64,000 bases of DNA from a virus (IMGVR_UViG_3300009009_000002:62001-126000); one strand, 5' to 3'; positions 9,136 through 17,883 are shown, numbered from the stretch's first letter. The notes: generated by a model not told the origin, from the letters alone. Translations and numbers: made by a program.

Positions 9136-10539
9136 TTATTCTAATATAAGAGTAATTTCAATGTAGTTACAAGGATATGGAGGAAGAACTGATAATGACA
9201 CTATTATGGTGTCAGGATTATTTTCATCCTGCATTATTAAGTCTATTCTTCCATCTACTATTACTCCTCTTGATTTTAAAGTATCCATAGTAGAATCAAG
9301 AGTTCCTTTAACCATGCTTATAAGTTCAGGAGTAATATTATATCTTCCTATATATACTTCACATGCATTTCTTAAAAGTTTAGCGCAATAATCTTCAATA
9401 GCTAGTATTGAATTTTCTTTAAATTGTAATGTTGACATATCAGTTGATAGTTGATGTCTAATTGTTATAGGAGATGTAGAGTTTTCTTGTGTTAAAATCA
9501 TAACTCCTTTTTCTGCTAATTGATTCATTTGAGTCCTTATCATTTTAACACCCTTTAATTCATTAAATCCATTTAAAGTCACTCTAGTTAATGACCTTTG
9601 TGGAGGATTAGCCCATTGTGCACCTGCAATTGCACAAGCTAAATAAGGAGCATCTAATTCTCTTAGAGTTCCATCGCCTAATAATCTAGTAGCTTTATCT
9701 GGATACATAACACTTACTCTTCTGTTATATATAAATTCAGATAAACCGCCAACCTTTGTCAATACATCACTGAAAACAGTACCTTCAGGATCTAGGTCAG
9801 TGTATGCTTTTCCGAGGATAGCACATCTTTCCATTCTCTCTTCAACAGAAGACATTTCAGTTATATGAGCTATTACAGCGTCTTGAATGTCTTTAGTGTT
9901 ATCCATTATAACTACTCTCCACATGTCTTTTATAAATCTAGCATGTGTTTCAATTGCAGCTATATAATCAGCAACAGTAACTTCTCCATCATAATTAACT
10001 TGTAATACATAAACTGTAGGAGCTCCTTGCTCTAGAACTATTCTTGCTCCTAATGATACAGGTGATAGTGGGTATCCACTTTCGTTTTCTTGTACCTCAG
10101 GACCGAATAAAGATGTTACATCAGCTATAGTTCTACATAACTTTGGTTCAAATTGAGAATCCTCAACATTATAAACTAAAGTTACATAATAAGTTGAACC
10201 AGCTTCAGGTCCACCTGAATTCCAAGTTATTTCATTTGAGTCAGCAACAAAAGTATAATTACCTGTATCAGGGTCAGGATCTGCACCCTCTTCAAAAGGA
10301 ATCCATTCACTGATAATTCCTCTTTTTGAGCTTCCTATATAAGCTATAGAAGCTACACTTGTAAAAGGAAATATATCTGTGTCGCCACTTTCCGCTCTAA
10401 CTATTGCAACAGTCTCTCTTAACTTACTTGCACCTGTTCCAATAACAAGTGGTATCATTGATACTTCACCTGGAATTAAAGGACCAGTTCTAGCGGTATT
10501 TTGCACTTCTAGGTATACGCCCGGTTCTCTGTAAGCCAT
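9136..10539 (-). CDS. Contractile tail sheath protein
   Basis: 467 aa, ATG start after GGAGGG. The N-terminus 'MAYREPGVYLEVQNTAR' and following 'IPLVIGTG' are typical of phage sheath proteins, as is the C-terminal 'PPYPCNYIEITLIL', which forms the strand exchanged between sheath subunits. Residues ~175-290 form the variable outer domain, with 'ARFIKDMWRVVIMDN'. Role (family knowledge): wraps the tube and contracts to drive it through the envelope. Its presence identifies the phage as a myovirus. Of the tail genes this is the most confidently recognised. Confidence 0.92.
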   Translation of the reverse strand: MAYREPGVYLEVQNTARTGPLIPGEVSMIPLVIGTGASKLRETVAIVRAESGDTDIFPFTSVASIAYIGSSKRGIISEWIPFEEGADPDPDTGNYTFVADSNEITWNSGGPEAGSTYYVTLVYNVEDSQFEPKLCRTIADVTSLFGPEVQENESGYPLSPVSLGARIVLEQGAPTVYVLQVNYDGEVTVADYIAAIETHARFIKDMWRVVIMDNTKDIQDAVIAHITEMSSVEERMERCAILGKAYTDLDPEGTVFSDVLTKVGGLSEFIYNRRVSVMYPDKATRLLGDGTLRELDAPYLACAIAGAQWANPPQRSLTRVTLNGFNELKGVKMIRTQMNQLAEKGVMILTQENSTSPITIRHQLSTDMSTLQFKENSILAIEDYCAKLLRNACEVYIGRYNITPELISMVKGTLDSTMDTLKSRGVIVDGRIDLIMQDENNPDTIIVSLSVLPPYPCNYIEITLILE

Positions 10540-10564
10540 TTTTCAATCCCTCCAATTCTCTTAG

Positions 10565-11143
10565 TTACAAAACTGTTTTTAAAATCTTTATCATATTTAA
10601 TAATTCTAAATCTCTAATCTTATTTCCTTCCCATTCTAAATTCCCTTGTACTGATAATGTTGTTTCAAATATATGTTCAGGATATTGTCTATGTGGGGAT
10701 GTAGGATTTTTTGATACACTGCCAACTTTTATATATATTGAATCAAAAAGCTCCTTTGCTGTAAAGGTGAGATAGCTTAAAGCCCTATTAGCTAAATCTT
10801 TGCTTACAAAATACTCTGATAAGCAAACAAGGCCAAGCGAATATGGTATGATATTTAAATATCTTTTCCCTATCTGCCTTCCTTCATCATCAAATATATC
10901 CATATAATAATTACTGTAAAAACTTGTTTCACAATTAAAGTTATACGTTATATTTGTAACGACAAGATGAGGCGTTTTTAAAGTTGCGTCTTTTTCGGGA
11001 AACTCTGGTGTTATTATGAGTTTTGTTAATTTATCATCTTCATTATATACGAAAGTATCATCTTTTTCAAATATCGCTTTAAATGCTTTAACATATCTTG
11101 CTTCTATCTGTTGCTCTATATCTATTAAATTAAGAGATCCCAT
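10565..11143 (-). CDS. Probable tail terminator / tail completion protein
   Basis: 192 aa, ATG start after AGGAGGTG. It sits immediately before the sheath gene, the usual place of the tail terminator in myoviruses. Size and mixed alpha/beta composition fit, with strands around 'HLVVTNITYNFNCETSFY' and a C-terminal segment 'EWEGNKIRDLELLNMIKIL'. No motif is diagnostic. Expected role: caps the tube and sheath and joins the tail to the head. Position-based assignment; it could instead be a second neck protein. Confidence 0.55.
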   Translation of the reverse strand: MGSLNLIDIEQQIEARYVKAFKAIFEKDDTFVYNEDDKLTKLIITPEFPEKDATLKTPHLVVTNITYNFNCETSFYSNYYMDIFDDEGRQIGKRYLNIIPYSLGLVCLSEYFVSKDLANRALSYLTFTAKELFDSIYIKVGSVSKNPTSPHRQYPEHIFETTLSVQGNLEWEGNKIRDLELLNMIKILKTVL

Positions 11144-11154
11144 TTTAACACCTC

Positions 11155-11922
11155 CTACACAGTAACTTTGTAAACTATATTTGACTTTGGAAGTCTATGA
11201 ATTTGTAGTGTTTGTCTTATAAGATAAAAATTTTTATGGCTCGGTTGACAATTAGCTACAATATATCTTGTATTGTCTTGTGAAACTAGAATATCATTAA
11301 TTTGTATAAAGGGATAGTTTAATGTCCAAAGCTGTAGTGGGCTATCTATTTCTCCAACATCACTTACTGTAAAGTTTTCGCTGACATTAGAAGCATTAAA
11401 ATAATTGACAAATATTTCATATGCACTATAATATCCGCCAACATATTTAGTTCCGTAACATATTTCGCAGCTAACGGGATTAGACCTTCTTCTTACATCG
11501 TCAAAACAAGTACATAATTGTCCTATCTTTTTCCTCTTTAATAACTTTAATTTTTCTGTTATTATATTTTTTAAATATATAGTGTGAATCTCTACAATTG
11601 CTTGAGCTTCAAGGTCAGGTTTTCTACCTTTATACTCACCGTAAATATCATGTAATATACTCTCGCTAGTCAATTTGTCTGTGACTTTAATTTTATAGTA
11701 ATAATTAATAGACACATCATATAAATTAACTAGCATATCTCTATGACTAAAATCTTTAATATCAGAGACCAATAAAGTATAAGCACCAGTTTGGTGATTA
11801 GATTTATATATATCAAATATATAGTTATCTAAATTATCATGAGTATCATTTATACTAAACTCAACATATAAAGAATCAAGCCCTAATTTATCTGAAACTA
11901 ATATATCTTTTATATAAATCAT
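11155..11922 (-). CDS. Neck / head-tail joining protein with Cys4 zinc-binding motif
   Basis: 255 aa from the ATG at 11922, which overlaps the TAA of the upstream gene as TAATG; a GTG three codons upstream is the less likely start. Residues ~130-165 carry C-x-C...C-x2-C ('LCTCFDD', then 'SCEICYGTKYVGGYYS'), a probable zinc knuckle of a kind I associate with conserved neck-region proteins of several myoviruses. The N-terminal ~95 residues look like an Ig-like domain ('SLYVEFSINDTHDNLDNYIF'). Neighbours on both sides are connector-type genes, and overlap with the upstream gene suggests translational coupling. Likely a structural joining protein; the exact role is unknown. Confidence 0.58.
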   Translation of the reverse strand: MIYIKDILVSDKLGLDSLYVEFSINDTHDNLDNYIFDIYKSNHQTGAYTLLVSDIKDFSHRDMLVNLYDVSINYYYKIKVTDKLTSESILHDIYGEYKGRKPDLEAQAIVEIHTIYLKNIITEKLKLLKRKKIGQLCTCFDDVRRRSNPVSCEICYGTKYVGGYYSAYEIFVNYFNASNVSENFTVSDVGEIDSPLQLWTLNYPFIQINDILVSQDNTRYIVANCQPSHKNFYLIRQTLQIHRLPKSNIVYKVTV

Positions 11923-12446
11923 TATCTCCACATCCTGTAACTAAATTCTGATCCAATGCCTATAAACCCTGAGTTTTCACTTGATGCAATAATAGCAGAT
12001 TTAAACTCCTTCTTATCTGACTCATATTGTTGAAGTAAGAAGGATACCCAACTTTGATACATGCCAGTTTTATTAAACATTGCTATACTAAGGCCTGAAT
12101 CATTATAGTCTATTTGATTTCTAAGCTGCAAGATTCCCTCTCTTATAAGTGCGAAAATCATAGCCCCATCTATTATAAGACCATCATCTATTATGGAGTT
12201 TTGAAAATTAAATAGTGTATATTTTGTTCTTGGATATCCTTTATTTATATCTGCAATTGCTGACTTTAAGAGAGCTACTATAGTATTGTCGGAATAGTGC
12301 AGTACTTTTCCGGATAAAATATTTTTTTGAGGATCATCATCCGCCATGTGAAGTCTAAAATCATCTACTAAGCCTTGAAGTGTAGATAGCTGTTCCTGCG
12401 TATAATTTCCAGTAATAGTATAAGTCTTTTTTAAAACTATAGGCAT
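11922..12446 (-). CDS. Probable head-tail connector / neck protein
   Basis: 174 aa from ATG 12446, which directly follows the upstream stop (TAATATG) and has AAAGGATGG as ribosome site. An in-frame ATG 51 bp upstream lies inside the preceding gene and is a poor start. The protein is mostly helical, with a C-terminal 'QIDYNDSGLSIAMFNKTG' segment and 'MYQSWVSFLLQQYESDKKE' that resemble neck proteins seen in other large phages (from memory, not checked). It lies between capsid genes and the tail terminator. Structural role inferred from position. Confidence 0.52.
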   Translation of the reverse strand: MPIVLKKTYTITGNYTQEQLSTLQGLVDDFRLHMADDDPQKNILSGKVLHYSDNTIVALLKSAIADINKGYPRTKYTLFNFQNSIIDDGLIIDGAMIFALIREGILQLRNQIDYNDSGLSIAMFNKTGMYQSWVSFLLQQYESDKKEFKSAIIASSENSGFIGIGSEFSYRMWR

Positions 12447-12447
12447 A

Positions 12448-13272
12448 TTATACCACCATCCTTTCAAAGCCAACGGATATGTATCCATTCTTCTCAAACA
12501 TAAAGTAGTAGTTCCCAGGCTTCAACATTAAATTCCATGCACCAACATCATTCGTAATTGTCTTAGCTATAACCTCTTTTGTTGTAGGATTAAAAATAGT
12601 TATTTGAGTATTAGGGATTGGAGACCCTTGCTCATCTAACACTTTAGAATCTGAACCGTCTAAACTTTTTAATGTATTACTTCCAACAAAGAGAGGCGGT
12701 ATATTATCTGCAGTATCAGTTGCATTTAATATGAAAAATATTTCATCTATTTCACTAAATACTGTTATAGAATATTCGCTAATTTCGTCTGGGGTAAAAT
12801 TATAAAGATAAAAATCTTCAACTGAATTCATATCAATTAAAAATATATCATTTACCCATTCTGTGCCGTTCCAAAAAGTATTGTCTTTTAATTTTATTAT
12901 TTTAGCCTTAGCACTATCTCCATCCCCTATAAACTTTATAGGATAAGACGTATTTACTAACCAATCATATTTTACTATATCATCATTATACGCAGTTAGA
13001 GATATAATTTTACTACAATTATATTCATCTGATCTTGATAATATAGTAAATACTCCTATTTTGTCAGGAGTAAAATTATAAGAATATACACCATTTCCAA
13101 TATGATTCATTATTATATGAAACTCATTATCCACCCATGACATTCCATTCCAATATTTAAAATCTTGTGAGTTCTTAATAATTGTAATAGGTGTATCATC
13201 TAATATTCTATTATTATTAATATCAGTAACGAGTAATGATACTACATATGTCTGACCTAATTTTAAGAACAT
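12448..13272 (-). CDS. Virion protein with carboxypeptidase-regulatory-like / Ig-like domains
   Basis: 274 aa, ATG start. Two similar halves precede the last domain: residues ~1-90 and ~95-180 each contain 'FKYWNGMSWVDNEFHI' or 'NTFWNGTEWVNDIFLIDMN' followed by 'YSYNFTPDKIG' or 'YLYNFTPDEIS', so the N-terminal part is an internal duplication of a ~90-residue beta domain. The C-terminal ~70 residues ('PIPNTQITIFNPTTKEVIA', then 'MLKPGNYYFMFEKNGY') match the CarboxypepD_reg-like beta-sandwich used as an adhesive or decoration domain. It is encoded among neck genes. It may be a surface decoration or neck-whisker protein that binds host or environmental glycans. The specific target cannot be read from the sequence. 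Confidence 0.6.
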   Translation of the reverse strand: MFLKLGQTYVVSLLVTDINNNRILDDTPITIIKNSQDFKYWNGMSWVDNEFHIIMNHIGNGVYSYNFTPDKIGVFTILSRSDEYNCSKIISLTAYNDDIVKYDWLVNTSYPIKFIGDGDSAKAKIIKLKDNTFWNGTEWVNDIFLIDMNSVEDFYLYNFTPDEISEYSITVFSEIDEIFFILNATDTADNIPPLFVGSNTLKSLDGSDSKVLDEQGSPIPNTQITIFNPTTKEVIAKTITNDVGAWNLMLKPGNYYFMFEKNGYISVGFERMVV

Positions 13273-13283
13273 ATTTTCACCCC

Positions 13284-13811
13284 TTATTCTGGAGCTTCTT
13301 TATTTATAACTTCTTCTATTTTCTTTTCCATTATTTCCTCTATTTTTTCTTCTGTTAATTTAATTTCTACTAGTTCTTCCTTAATTTCTACTGGCTCTTC
13401 TTTGATTTCTACTGGCTCTTCTTTGATTTCTACTGGCTCTTCTTTAGATTTTTTAGATTGTTTTTTATTTTTATTTAATCTTTCTGCAGCTGCTTTTTTT
13501 CTTTCTTCAATCTTTAATCTGTTATCTTCCTTCTCTTTTTCTTTCTCTGTTCTAGCTTTTATTTTTTCTTTTTCTTCTGTCGAAATTGATATTCCGTCAA
13601 AATCTCTTCTTCTACTTTTAAAGAAGTCATTATAGTTATGACTCTCTATTTTAAACCATCCATTTTGTTCTGCTGTTTTTAACTTCTCAAAAGTTTCTTC
13701 ACTAACTTCTGCATTAGTTAAATTATTGCTTCTAAAAACCTTTCCACCAATTAACATCTCACTATTTGTTTCGCTTATTAATTTTCCTGTTATTTTTATT
13801 GTATGTAGCAT
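13284..13811 (-). CDS. Small capsid-cluster protein with charged C-terminal tail of EEPVEIK repeats
   Basis: 175 aa, ATG start after GGAGGG. The N-terminal ~65 residues form a small globular domain ('MLHTIKITGKLISETNSEML', 'TNAEVSEETFEKLKTAEQNG') like the short head/neck proteins found next to capsid genes. The remainder is a highly charged Lys/Glu helix with four near-identical heptads (EEPVEIK, the last EELVEIK), encoded by 21-bp tandem repeats at 13380-13442. No enzyme motif is present. Probably a structural or assembly protein with a flexible tail. Repeat copy number could vary between isolates. Confidence 0.5.
   Translation of the reverse strand: MLHTIKITGKLISETNSEMLIGGKVFRSNNLTNAEVSEETFEKLKTAEQNGWFKIESHNYNDFFKSRRRDFDGISISTEEKEKIKARTEKEKEKEDNRLKIEERKKAAAERLNKNKKQSKKSKEEPVEIKEEPVEIKEEPVEIKEELVEIKLTEEKIEEIMEKKIEEVINKEAPE
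13380..13442 (-). repeat. Three tandem 21-bp repeats inside a coding region
   Basis: On the plus strand the unit is TTTGATTTCTACTGGCTCTTC, with the first copy slightly diverged and a fourth, more diverged copy just before it. In frame on the minus strand they encode the heptad EEPVEIK. Confidence 0.8.
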
Positions 13812-13827
13812 AAGTTACCCTCCTAAA

Positions 13828-14208
13828 TTAATTGTTTGTACCAGCTAATTGACTGCGCAATACTTCTGCTTCTAATTCATTTAATTTATTTTTATTTTGC
13901 AAGTATTGTGCTCCGAGTCTTATCCCTTGAACACCTGTACCTATGGCAGCTCCAATTAATGCAGGCTTTATAGCTCCTAATGCAGCTCCAGTTAATATTC
14001 CGCCTAATCCTCCAGCTATCGCTCCACCAGCCCCACCTGTTAGAGCGCCACCTAGAGCAGCTCCCCCAAGCCCACCTGCTAACCCTCCAAATGTTCCGCC
14101 TATACCTCCACCTATTCCTGCGCCAACTAAAGCACCTTTGCCTAAACTAATTTTATTCTCTTCAGCTATTTTATAGATAACCTCTTTATACATTGCCACT
14201 TTATCCAT
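13828..14208 (-). CDS. Glycine-zipper membrane-active protein in the head cluster
   Basis: 126 aa, ATG after GGAGGAAGAG. Residues ~22-95 are almost entirely Gly, Ala, Leu and Ile in a GxxxG pattern ('GGLAGGLGGAALGGALTGG'), a glycine-zipper membrane-spanning segment. Both ends are charged. The N-terminus 'MDKVAMYKEVIYKIAEENK' contains two copies of the K-x-A motif shared by other head-associated proteins here. It is encoded right after the capsid gene beyond a terminator. It could be a minor virion protein that inserts into the host membrane on ejection, or a holin-like protein. The composition alone does not separate these. Confidence 0.5.
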   Translation of the reverse strand: MDKVAMYKEVIYKIAEENKISLGKGALVGAGIGGGIGGTFGGLAGGLGGAALGGALTGGAGGAIAGGLGGILTGAALGAIKPALIGAAIGTGVQGIRLGAQYLQNKNKLNELEAEVLRSQLAGTNN

Positions 14209-14232
14209 TACTCTTCCTCCTTAATTTATATT

Positions 14233-14265
14233 ATAAAAGGGTAGGTATGATACCCACCCTTTTAT
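14233..14265 (-). terminator. Terminator downstream of the major capsid gene
   Basis: Stem AAAAGGGT / ACCCTTTT with an inner GGTA/TACC pairing, 15 bp past the capsid stop codon. It would end or attenuate the abundant capsid transcript before the glycine-zipper gene. Confidence 0.72.
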
Positions 14266-14279
14266 TATAACAATTAAAA

Positions 14280-15314
14280 TTACATTTCTTCAAGTGAGCC
14301 GTAACCTTTAATCTTTCCTTCTTCTTTAGCCATTGCGCCCTTAGTATCATCACTAAGAAGAATCTTGTCATCTCCAGGAGTGAAGTCTAAGATTAATTTA
14401 GCAACAGCTTTTTGTGATGCAAGATAAAGTCCTAAGAACTCAAACATGAATAATCCTTGCTCAAGTTTATTAGTAACTTCTGTTAATCTTACAGTTAAAT
14501 CTTTAAGTATAGGCATTCTTCCTACGAAATCTGGCTCTGAGAATGCATATATAGTATTCTTTCCAACAATTCTTGAAGTGATTAATTTAACACTTCCCCA
14601 AATTGAATATTTAACGCCTGACTCTAACATTTCTCTTTGAGTCAATTGGTCTATTTCATTTTGAGCCCAAACTAGAATATCATCTAATCTGTCTTGTTTC
14701 ATAACAAAAGCAGCTAGAGGAACATCATGTTGAGACATACATTTTTTTAAGCTAACTAAATGAGTTTTGTAAAGTAGAGTATCAGCGCTTGTAACTATTT
14801 GTGTGTCATGCTCAGGATTTACAGCGTCTCCGCTTCCCATAAGCAATCTATCAACTAAATCTAAGATTTTTCCATCTTCGATTTTAGCAACCGCTTGACC
14901 TGACAATTCTCTAACTCTTTCTAGATAGTTAAATTTTTGAACTAACATTCTTTTTAAATGAAGAGTAGTATCATCACTTGTAATAGTCATGATTCCTACA
15001 TTAACTCCATCGCCCTCGATTTGATATCTTGGCACTTGACCATCATCAGCATAAAAAGCTGCATGAGAATCGAAATCTTTTGGATAATAGAAGTAAGGTT
15101 CACCATTTATAAGATGAAGCTCTTCTGAAGTTACGTTGTGAGCTAATAATACTTGTCTTCCAAATGATTCATAGTCTCTTGTTTCCCTTATAAATGGAGG
15201 GAGCTTTTCAAGAGCTAATTTTTCTAATCCACCTGGGGACTCTAACAATTTTCCTAAGTTATAATCAGCATTTTGAGTTTCACTTGCAGTTTTAATTTTC
15301 ATAATTCCAGCCAT
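14280..15314 (-). CDS. Major capsid protein (HK97 fold)
   Basis: 344 aa, ATG after GGGAGGAC, followed by a strong terminator. Size, an N-terminal helical arm and the features 'EPYFYYPKDFDSHAAFYADD', 'ELSGQAVAKIEDGKILDLVD' and the C-terminal 'GLYLASQKAVAKLILDF' fit an HK97-type capsid protein of a myovirus. It sits between a decoration-like gene and neck genes, downstream of protease and scaffold. The N-terminal ~35 residues carry K-x-A sequences ('KIKTASE', 'GLEKLALEKL') that could be cut by the prohead protease. Identification rests on gene order and overall character; the fold needs confirming by structure prediction. Confidence 0.78.
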   Translation of the reverse strand: MAGIMKIKTASETQNADYNLGKLLESPGGLEKLALEKLPPFIRETRDYESFGRQVLLAHNVTSEELHLINGEPYFYYPKDFDSHAAFYADDGQVPRYQIEGDGVNVGIMTITSDDTTLHLKRMLVQKFNYLERVRELSGQAVAKIEDGKILDLVDRLLMGSGDAVNPEHDTQIVTSADTLLYKTHLVSLKKCMSQHDVPLAAFVMKQDRLDDILVWAQNEIDQLTQREMLESGVKYSIWGSVKLITSRIVGKNTIYAFSEPDFVGRMPILKDLTVRLTEVTNKLEQGLFMFEFLGLYLASQKAVAKLILDFTPGDDKILLSDDTKGAMAKEEGKIKGYGSLEEM

Positions 15315-15335
15315 TTTAGTTTGTCCTCCCTTCCA

Positions 15336-15752
15336 TTATATTACAGCTTTTATTCTAAGTTCGCCATTAACTGGAGCGCCCAAAGAATAAGCAGCTATTA
15401 ACCAAGGTGTAGCGTTTGCTGGATCGTATGGAGTTAATACTCCATCAGCATTAACACAAAGCGGAGTCATAGCTCCATATGTTTCTGCAGTATCAAAATT
15501 ACTTACTGTAACTTCGAAAACACCGAAATAATAAGTAACTTTTTTAACTGACTTTCCTGAAATCTGATCTCTTCCAGCTCTTTTTGAGCTTATGCAAAGA
15601 AACGATTTCTTTGTTCCATCTGAAATAACAACTTTACCTGAATCATTAATTGTTACCCATTGTCCTTCTTCAAGTTCTGTTACAGAATCATCAAGTGGTC
15701 TAACTGCAACTCTGTAAGCATACTCGTCTAACCTATTCTCAAATCTTATCAT
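15336..15752 (-). CDS. Probable capsid decoration / stabilising protein
   Basis: 138 aa, ATG start, 21 bp before the capsid gene. A compact all-beta protein ('EEGQWVTINDSGKVVISDG', 'KVTYYFGVFEVTVSNFDT', 'NGELRIKAVI') with the size and position of head decoration proteins, which lie next to capsid genes in many phages and bind the outside of the expanded shell. No signal or membrane segment. Assignment is by position and fold type only. Confidence 0.55.
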   Translation of the reverse strand: MIRFENRLDEYAYRVAVRPLDDSVTELEEGQWVTINDSGKVVISDGTKKSFLCISSKRAGRDQISGKSVKKVTYYFGVFEVTVSNFDTAETYGAMTPLCVNADGVLTPYDPANATPWLIAAYSLGAPVNGELRIKAVI

Positions 15753-15794
15753 GCTTAAACCTCCCTACTATGATTTTTAATTTAAAAAAATTTA

Positions 15795-16958
15795 TTAATC
15801 TGATAATGACTCTTCAAGAGTGATTCTACGATCACCTAAATCCATATTAATTTGTTTGTCAAGAAAAGTCAAATTATCAAGTCCTTCCTTGGTAAATGCG
15901 TCAGAATTGATGTTCTCAATTGTTGTTTTTAACATTTCATATCCAGACTCATCAAGTTGCATAACTTTCTCTATCTGGCTTTCAATGTCTGCTTTTTTTA
16001 TTAAGCACTTTTCATTCATTAAATGAGCAAGTTTTGTTGCACTGTCTAGTTTTTCTTTGTTATGTATTGTGGAATTTAGTTCGGCGTTTTTAGATATTAA
16101 CTCCTCATTTTCTTGTGCCAGTTTTCTATTTTCTTTAGCTGCGATTTTTAACATTTTGCTTGCGTTTAAAACGACTAGTGATATTTTTTGTATATCTATA
16201 TTTTTTTGTGATTCACTTTTAATTCTACCATATTTATCGTCGCAAAGAACAGATGATATTTTCTCAATTAATTCTTTTTTTCTTTCTGATTGATTTTTTT
16301 GCATTGCATCACCCTCTTTGCTCTCTTTTTTATCTCCATACAATTTAGATGTTATTGCTAGAGCTCCGACTGTTGGTAGTACCGCCTTCTTTACTTTACC
16401 TAAAGGTGCAGTTGCTAATGGTAAATCTATTTCGCTAAATGTATCAGGGACTCCAGCTTTTGATTCCCCTGTTGGAACTTGATATTTATTAATAAATGAT
16501 TTACCGCCCTCACTTCTTGCTCTTGATACATTATCTCTCACACTTTTTTTTACAGAATCCAATCTAGATTTAGCTTTAGTTATATCTTCGAGGGTCTTAG
16601 CTTTAGTTAAAGCTAATCTTGCTCCCTCTAAATCTTTTCTCCCAGAAGATACGGCTTTTTTAACGCTTCTTCTTCTGAAAAAATTATGTGCGGCTCTACC
16701 TCCTCTTATATCCCAATCAGTTAGTTTTTCTTGAGCTTTTGAAAACTGATTTCCAATAGCTTCACTAACTTTTTTGGGTACAAGCTTTGAGCCAATTCCA
16801 CTAAAGAAAGAACCTGAGCCTTTTCCTATTAAATGATCTCTAGCTATATCTTTAGCAGAAGATGTTGTACCTCTAAGATTTTGTTTCCCTATTATGTTGA
16901 CAAAATCTTGAAAATTCTTAGCTTTTATACCTGCGAATTTATGGAGTCTGTGAGACAC
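15795..16958 (-). CDS. Head-cluster protein, basic N-terminal half and coiled-coil C-terminal half
   Basis: 387 aa, starting at GTG 16958, which is preceded by AGGAGG at good spacing. Residues 1-215 are basic and Gly/Arg/Lys rich ('DIRGGRAAHNFFRRRSVKKA'), suggesting nucleic-acid or scaffold contact. Residues ~225-340 are a coiled coil ('LAQENEELISKNAELNSTIH'). K-x-A motifs occur repeatedly ('HKFAGIKAK', 'LKIAAKENRKLA', 'LIKKADIESQIEKV'), as in other head-associated proteins of this phage. It lies between the acidic scaffold-like protein and the decoration gene. Plausibly an inner core or assembly protein that is proteolysed during maturation. Confidence 0.5.
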   Translation of the reverse strand: MSHRLHKFAGIKAKNFQDFVNIIGKQNLRGTTSSAKDIARDHLIGKGSGSFFSGIGSKLVPKKVSEAIGNQFSKAQEKLTDWDIRGGRAAHNFFRRRSVKKAVSSGRKDLEGARLALTKAKTLEDITKAKSRLDSVKKSVRDNVSRARSEGGKSFINKYQVPTGESKAGVPDTFSEIDLPLATAPLGKVKKAVLPTVGALAITSKLYGDKKESKEGDAMQKNQSERKKELIEKISSVLCDDKYGRIKSESQKNIDIQKISLVVLNASKMLKIAAKENRKLAQENEELISKNAELNSTIHNKEKLDSATKLAHLMNEKCLIKKADIESQIEKVMQLDESGYEMLKTTIENINSDAFTKEGLDNLTFLDKQINMDLGDRRITLEESLSD

Positions 16959-16974
16959 AAAAGCTCACCTCCTA

Positions 16975-17766
16975 CTATTCTTGCAATAAGCTATATATAT
17001 TATAAATAATATCATCTGCTACTTGCATAGAATTTTTTTCTGCAATATAAGCTAGTTTCTCACTTTTATCAACTATTGTTTCAATTGCCACTTTATCTTC
17101 TATCTTTTGTGAAACATAGTCAGCAAGATCCATTCCTTCTTTTTCTAACTCTTGAGCAGCTAAATCATATGCATACTTAACAACTTCTTCGTCATATTCT
17201 GCTGCAGTTTTATTTTCTTCTTCTTCAGTCTCTTCTTCAGCTTCTTCAGTTCCTTCTTGAGTAGCTTCAGCCACTATTTTTTTAGCTATCTCTTGAGCTT
17301 TTTGAACAAGTTCTTCTTTATCTTGATTCTCTTCCGCTCTTTTTTCTACACCTTTAGCTAAAGCTGATTTTAGGAGTTTTTGTTCTGCTTCTGCTTCGCC
17401 TTCATCAATAACTTCATCTTCACTTTGAACTTCACTGTGATCTCTTTCTTCACTAGTATCAATTCTTTCGTCTTCACTCATTAACTCTTCTTCCATTGTT
17501 TTTCTTTTTGAGTGATTAACTTTGTCTTCTTTAGGTTGTTCAACAGTTCTGTTTTCTAATGAAGGTTCTTCAGCTACTTTTTCCATAAACATATTATCAA
17601 TTTCTTCAGCTAAAGCCTCTAGTTGATCTGGTGAAAAATTTTCTTCAAGTATTTGTTTTGCTTCATTTTTATCAATACTTGAAGCTGTCTTGTTAATATT
17701 ATTTTGATAAAAATCTTGGCTTATTAACTCTTCGTAAAAAGCCTCACTTCTTTTATTATCAGACAT
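16975..17766 (-). CDS. Acidic scaffold-like head assembly protein
   Basis: 263 aa, ATG 17766. Extremely acidic, Glu-rich and helical ('EEEETEEAEE'-type stretches), a composition typical of prohead scaffolds. It is encoded between the prohead protease and the capsid gene, where scaffolds usually lie. Several K-x-A motifs ('NINKTASSIDKNE', 'FMEKVAEEPS', 'SEKLAYIAEKN') could be protease cleavage sites for scaffold removal. No good ribosome site adjoins the ATG. Instead AAAGGAGAG lies on the far side of a perfect stem-loop (17775-17821) that would bring it to within about 10 bases, a split ribosome site. Confidence 0.6.
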   Translation of the reverse strand: MSDNKRSEAFYEELISQDFYQNNINKTASSIDKNEAKQILEENFSPDQLEALAEEIDNMFMEKVAEEPSLENRTVEQPKEDKVNHSKRKTMEEELMSEDERIDTSEERDHSEVQSEDEVIDEGEAEAEQKLLKSALAKGVEKRAEENQDKEELVQKAQEIAKKIVAEATQEGTEEAEEETEEEENKTAAEYDEEVVKYAYDLAAQELEKEGMDLADYVSQKIEDKVAIETIVDKSEKLAYIAEKNSMQVADDIIYNIYSLLQE

Positions 17767-17774
17767 TTTCTTGT

Positions 17775-17830
17775 AATCGCTACAACCTTTGATATTTTAA
17801 CAAAAATATCATATAGCGATTCTCTCCTTT
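17775..17830 (-). promoter_or_regulatory. Stem-loop that folds a distant Shine-Dalgarno next to the scaffold start (split ribosome-binding site)
   Basis: On the minus strand, AAAGGAGAG (17830-17822) is followed by an outer stem AATCGCTA / TAGCGATT (17821-17814 with 17782-17775) and a nested inner stem GATATTTT / AAAATATC with loop TGTT. After the hairpin come only ACAAGAAA and the ATG at 17766. Unfolded, the ribosome site is more than 55 bases from the start; folded, it is about 10. An alternative is a 10-codon leader peptide beginning at the ATG inside the hairpin. Confidence 0.55.
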
Positions 17831-17883
17831 CTTTTTTATTTTCAGCGATACTAAAAGCACTTGTTTATTTTAATTTTATATAC

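Noticed and set aside
12447-12497. Longer N-terminus for the connector gene (start at 12497)
   Set aside because: Would lie inside the preceding gene without a ribosome site; ATG 12446 has AAAGGATGG and adjoins the stop.
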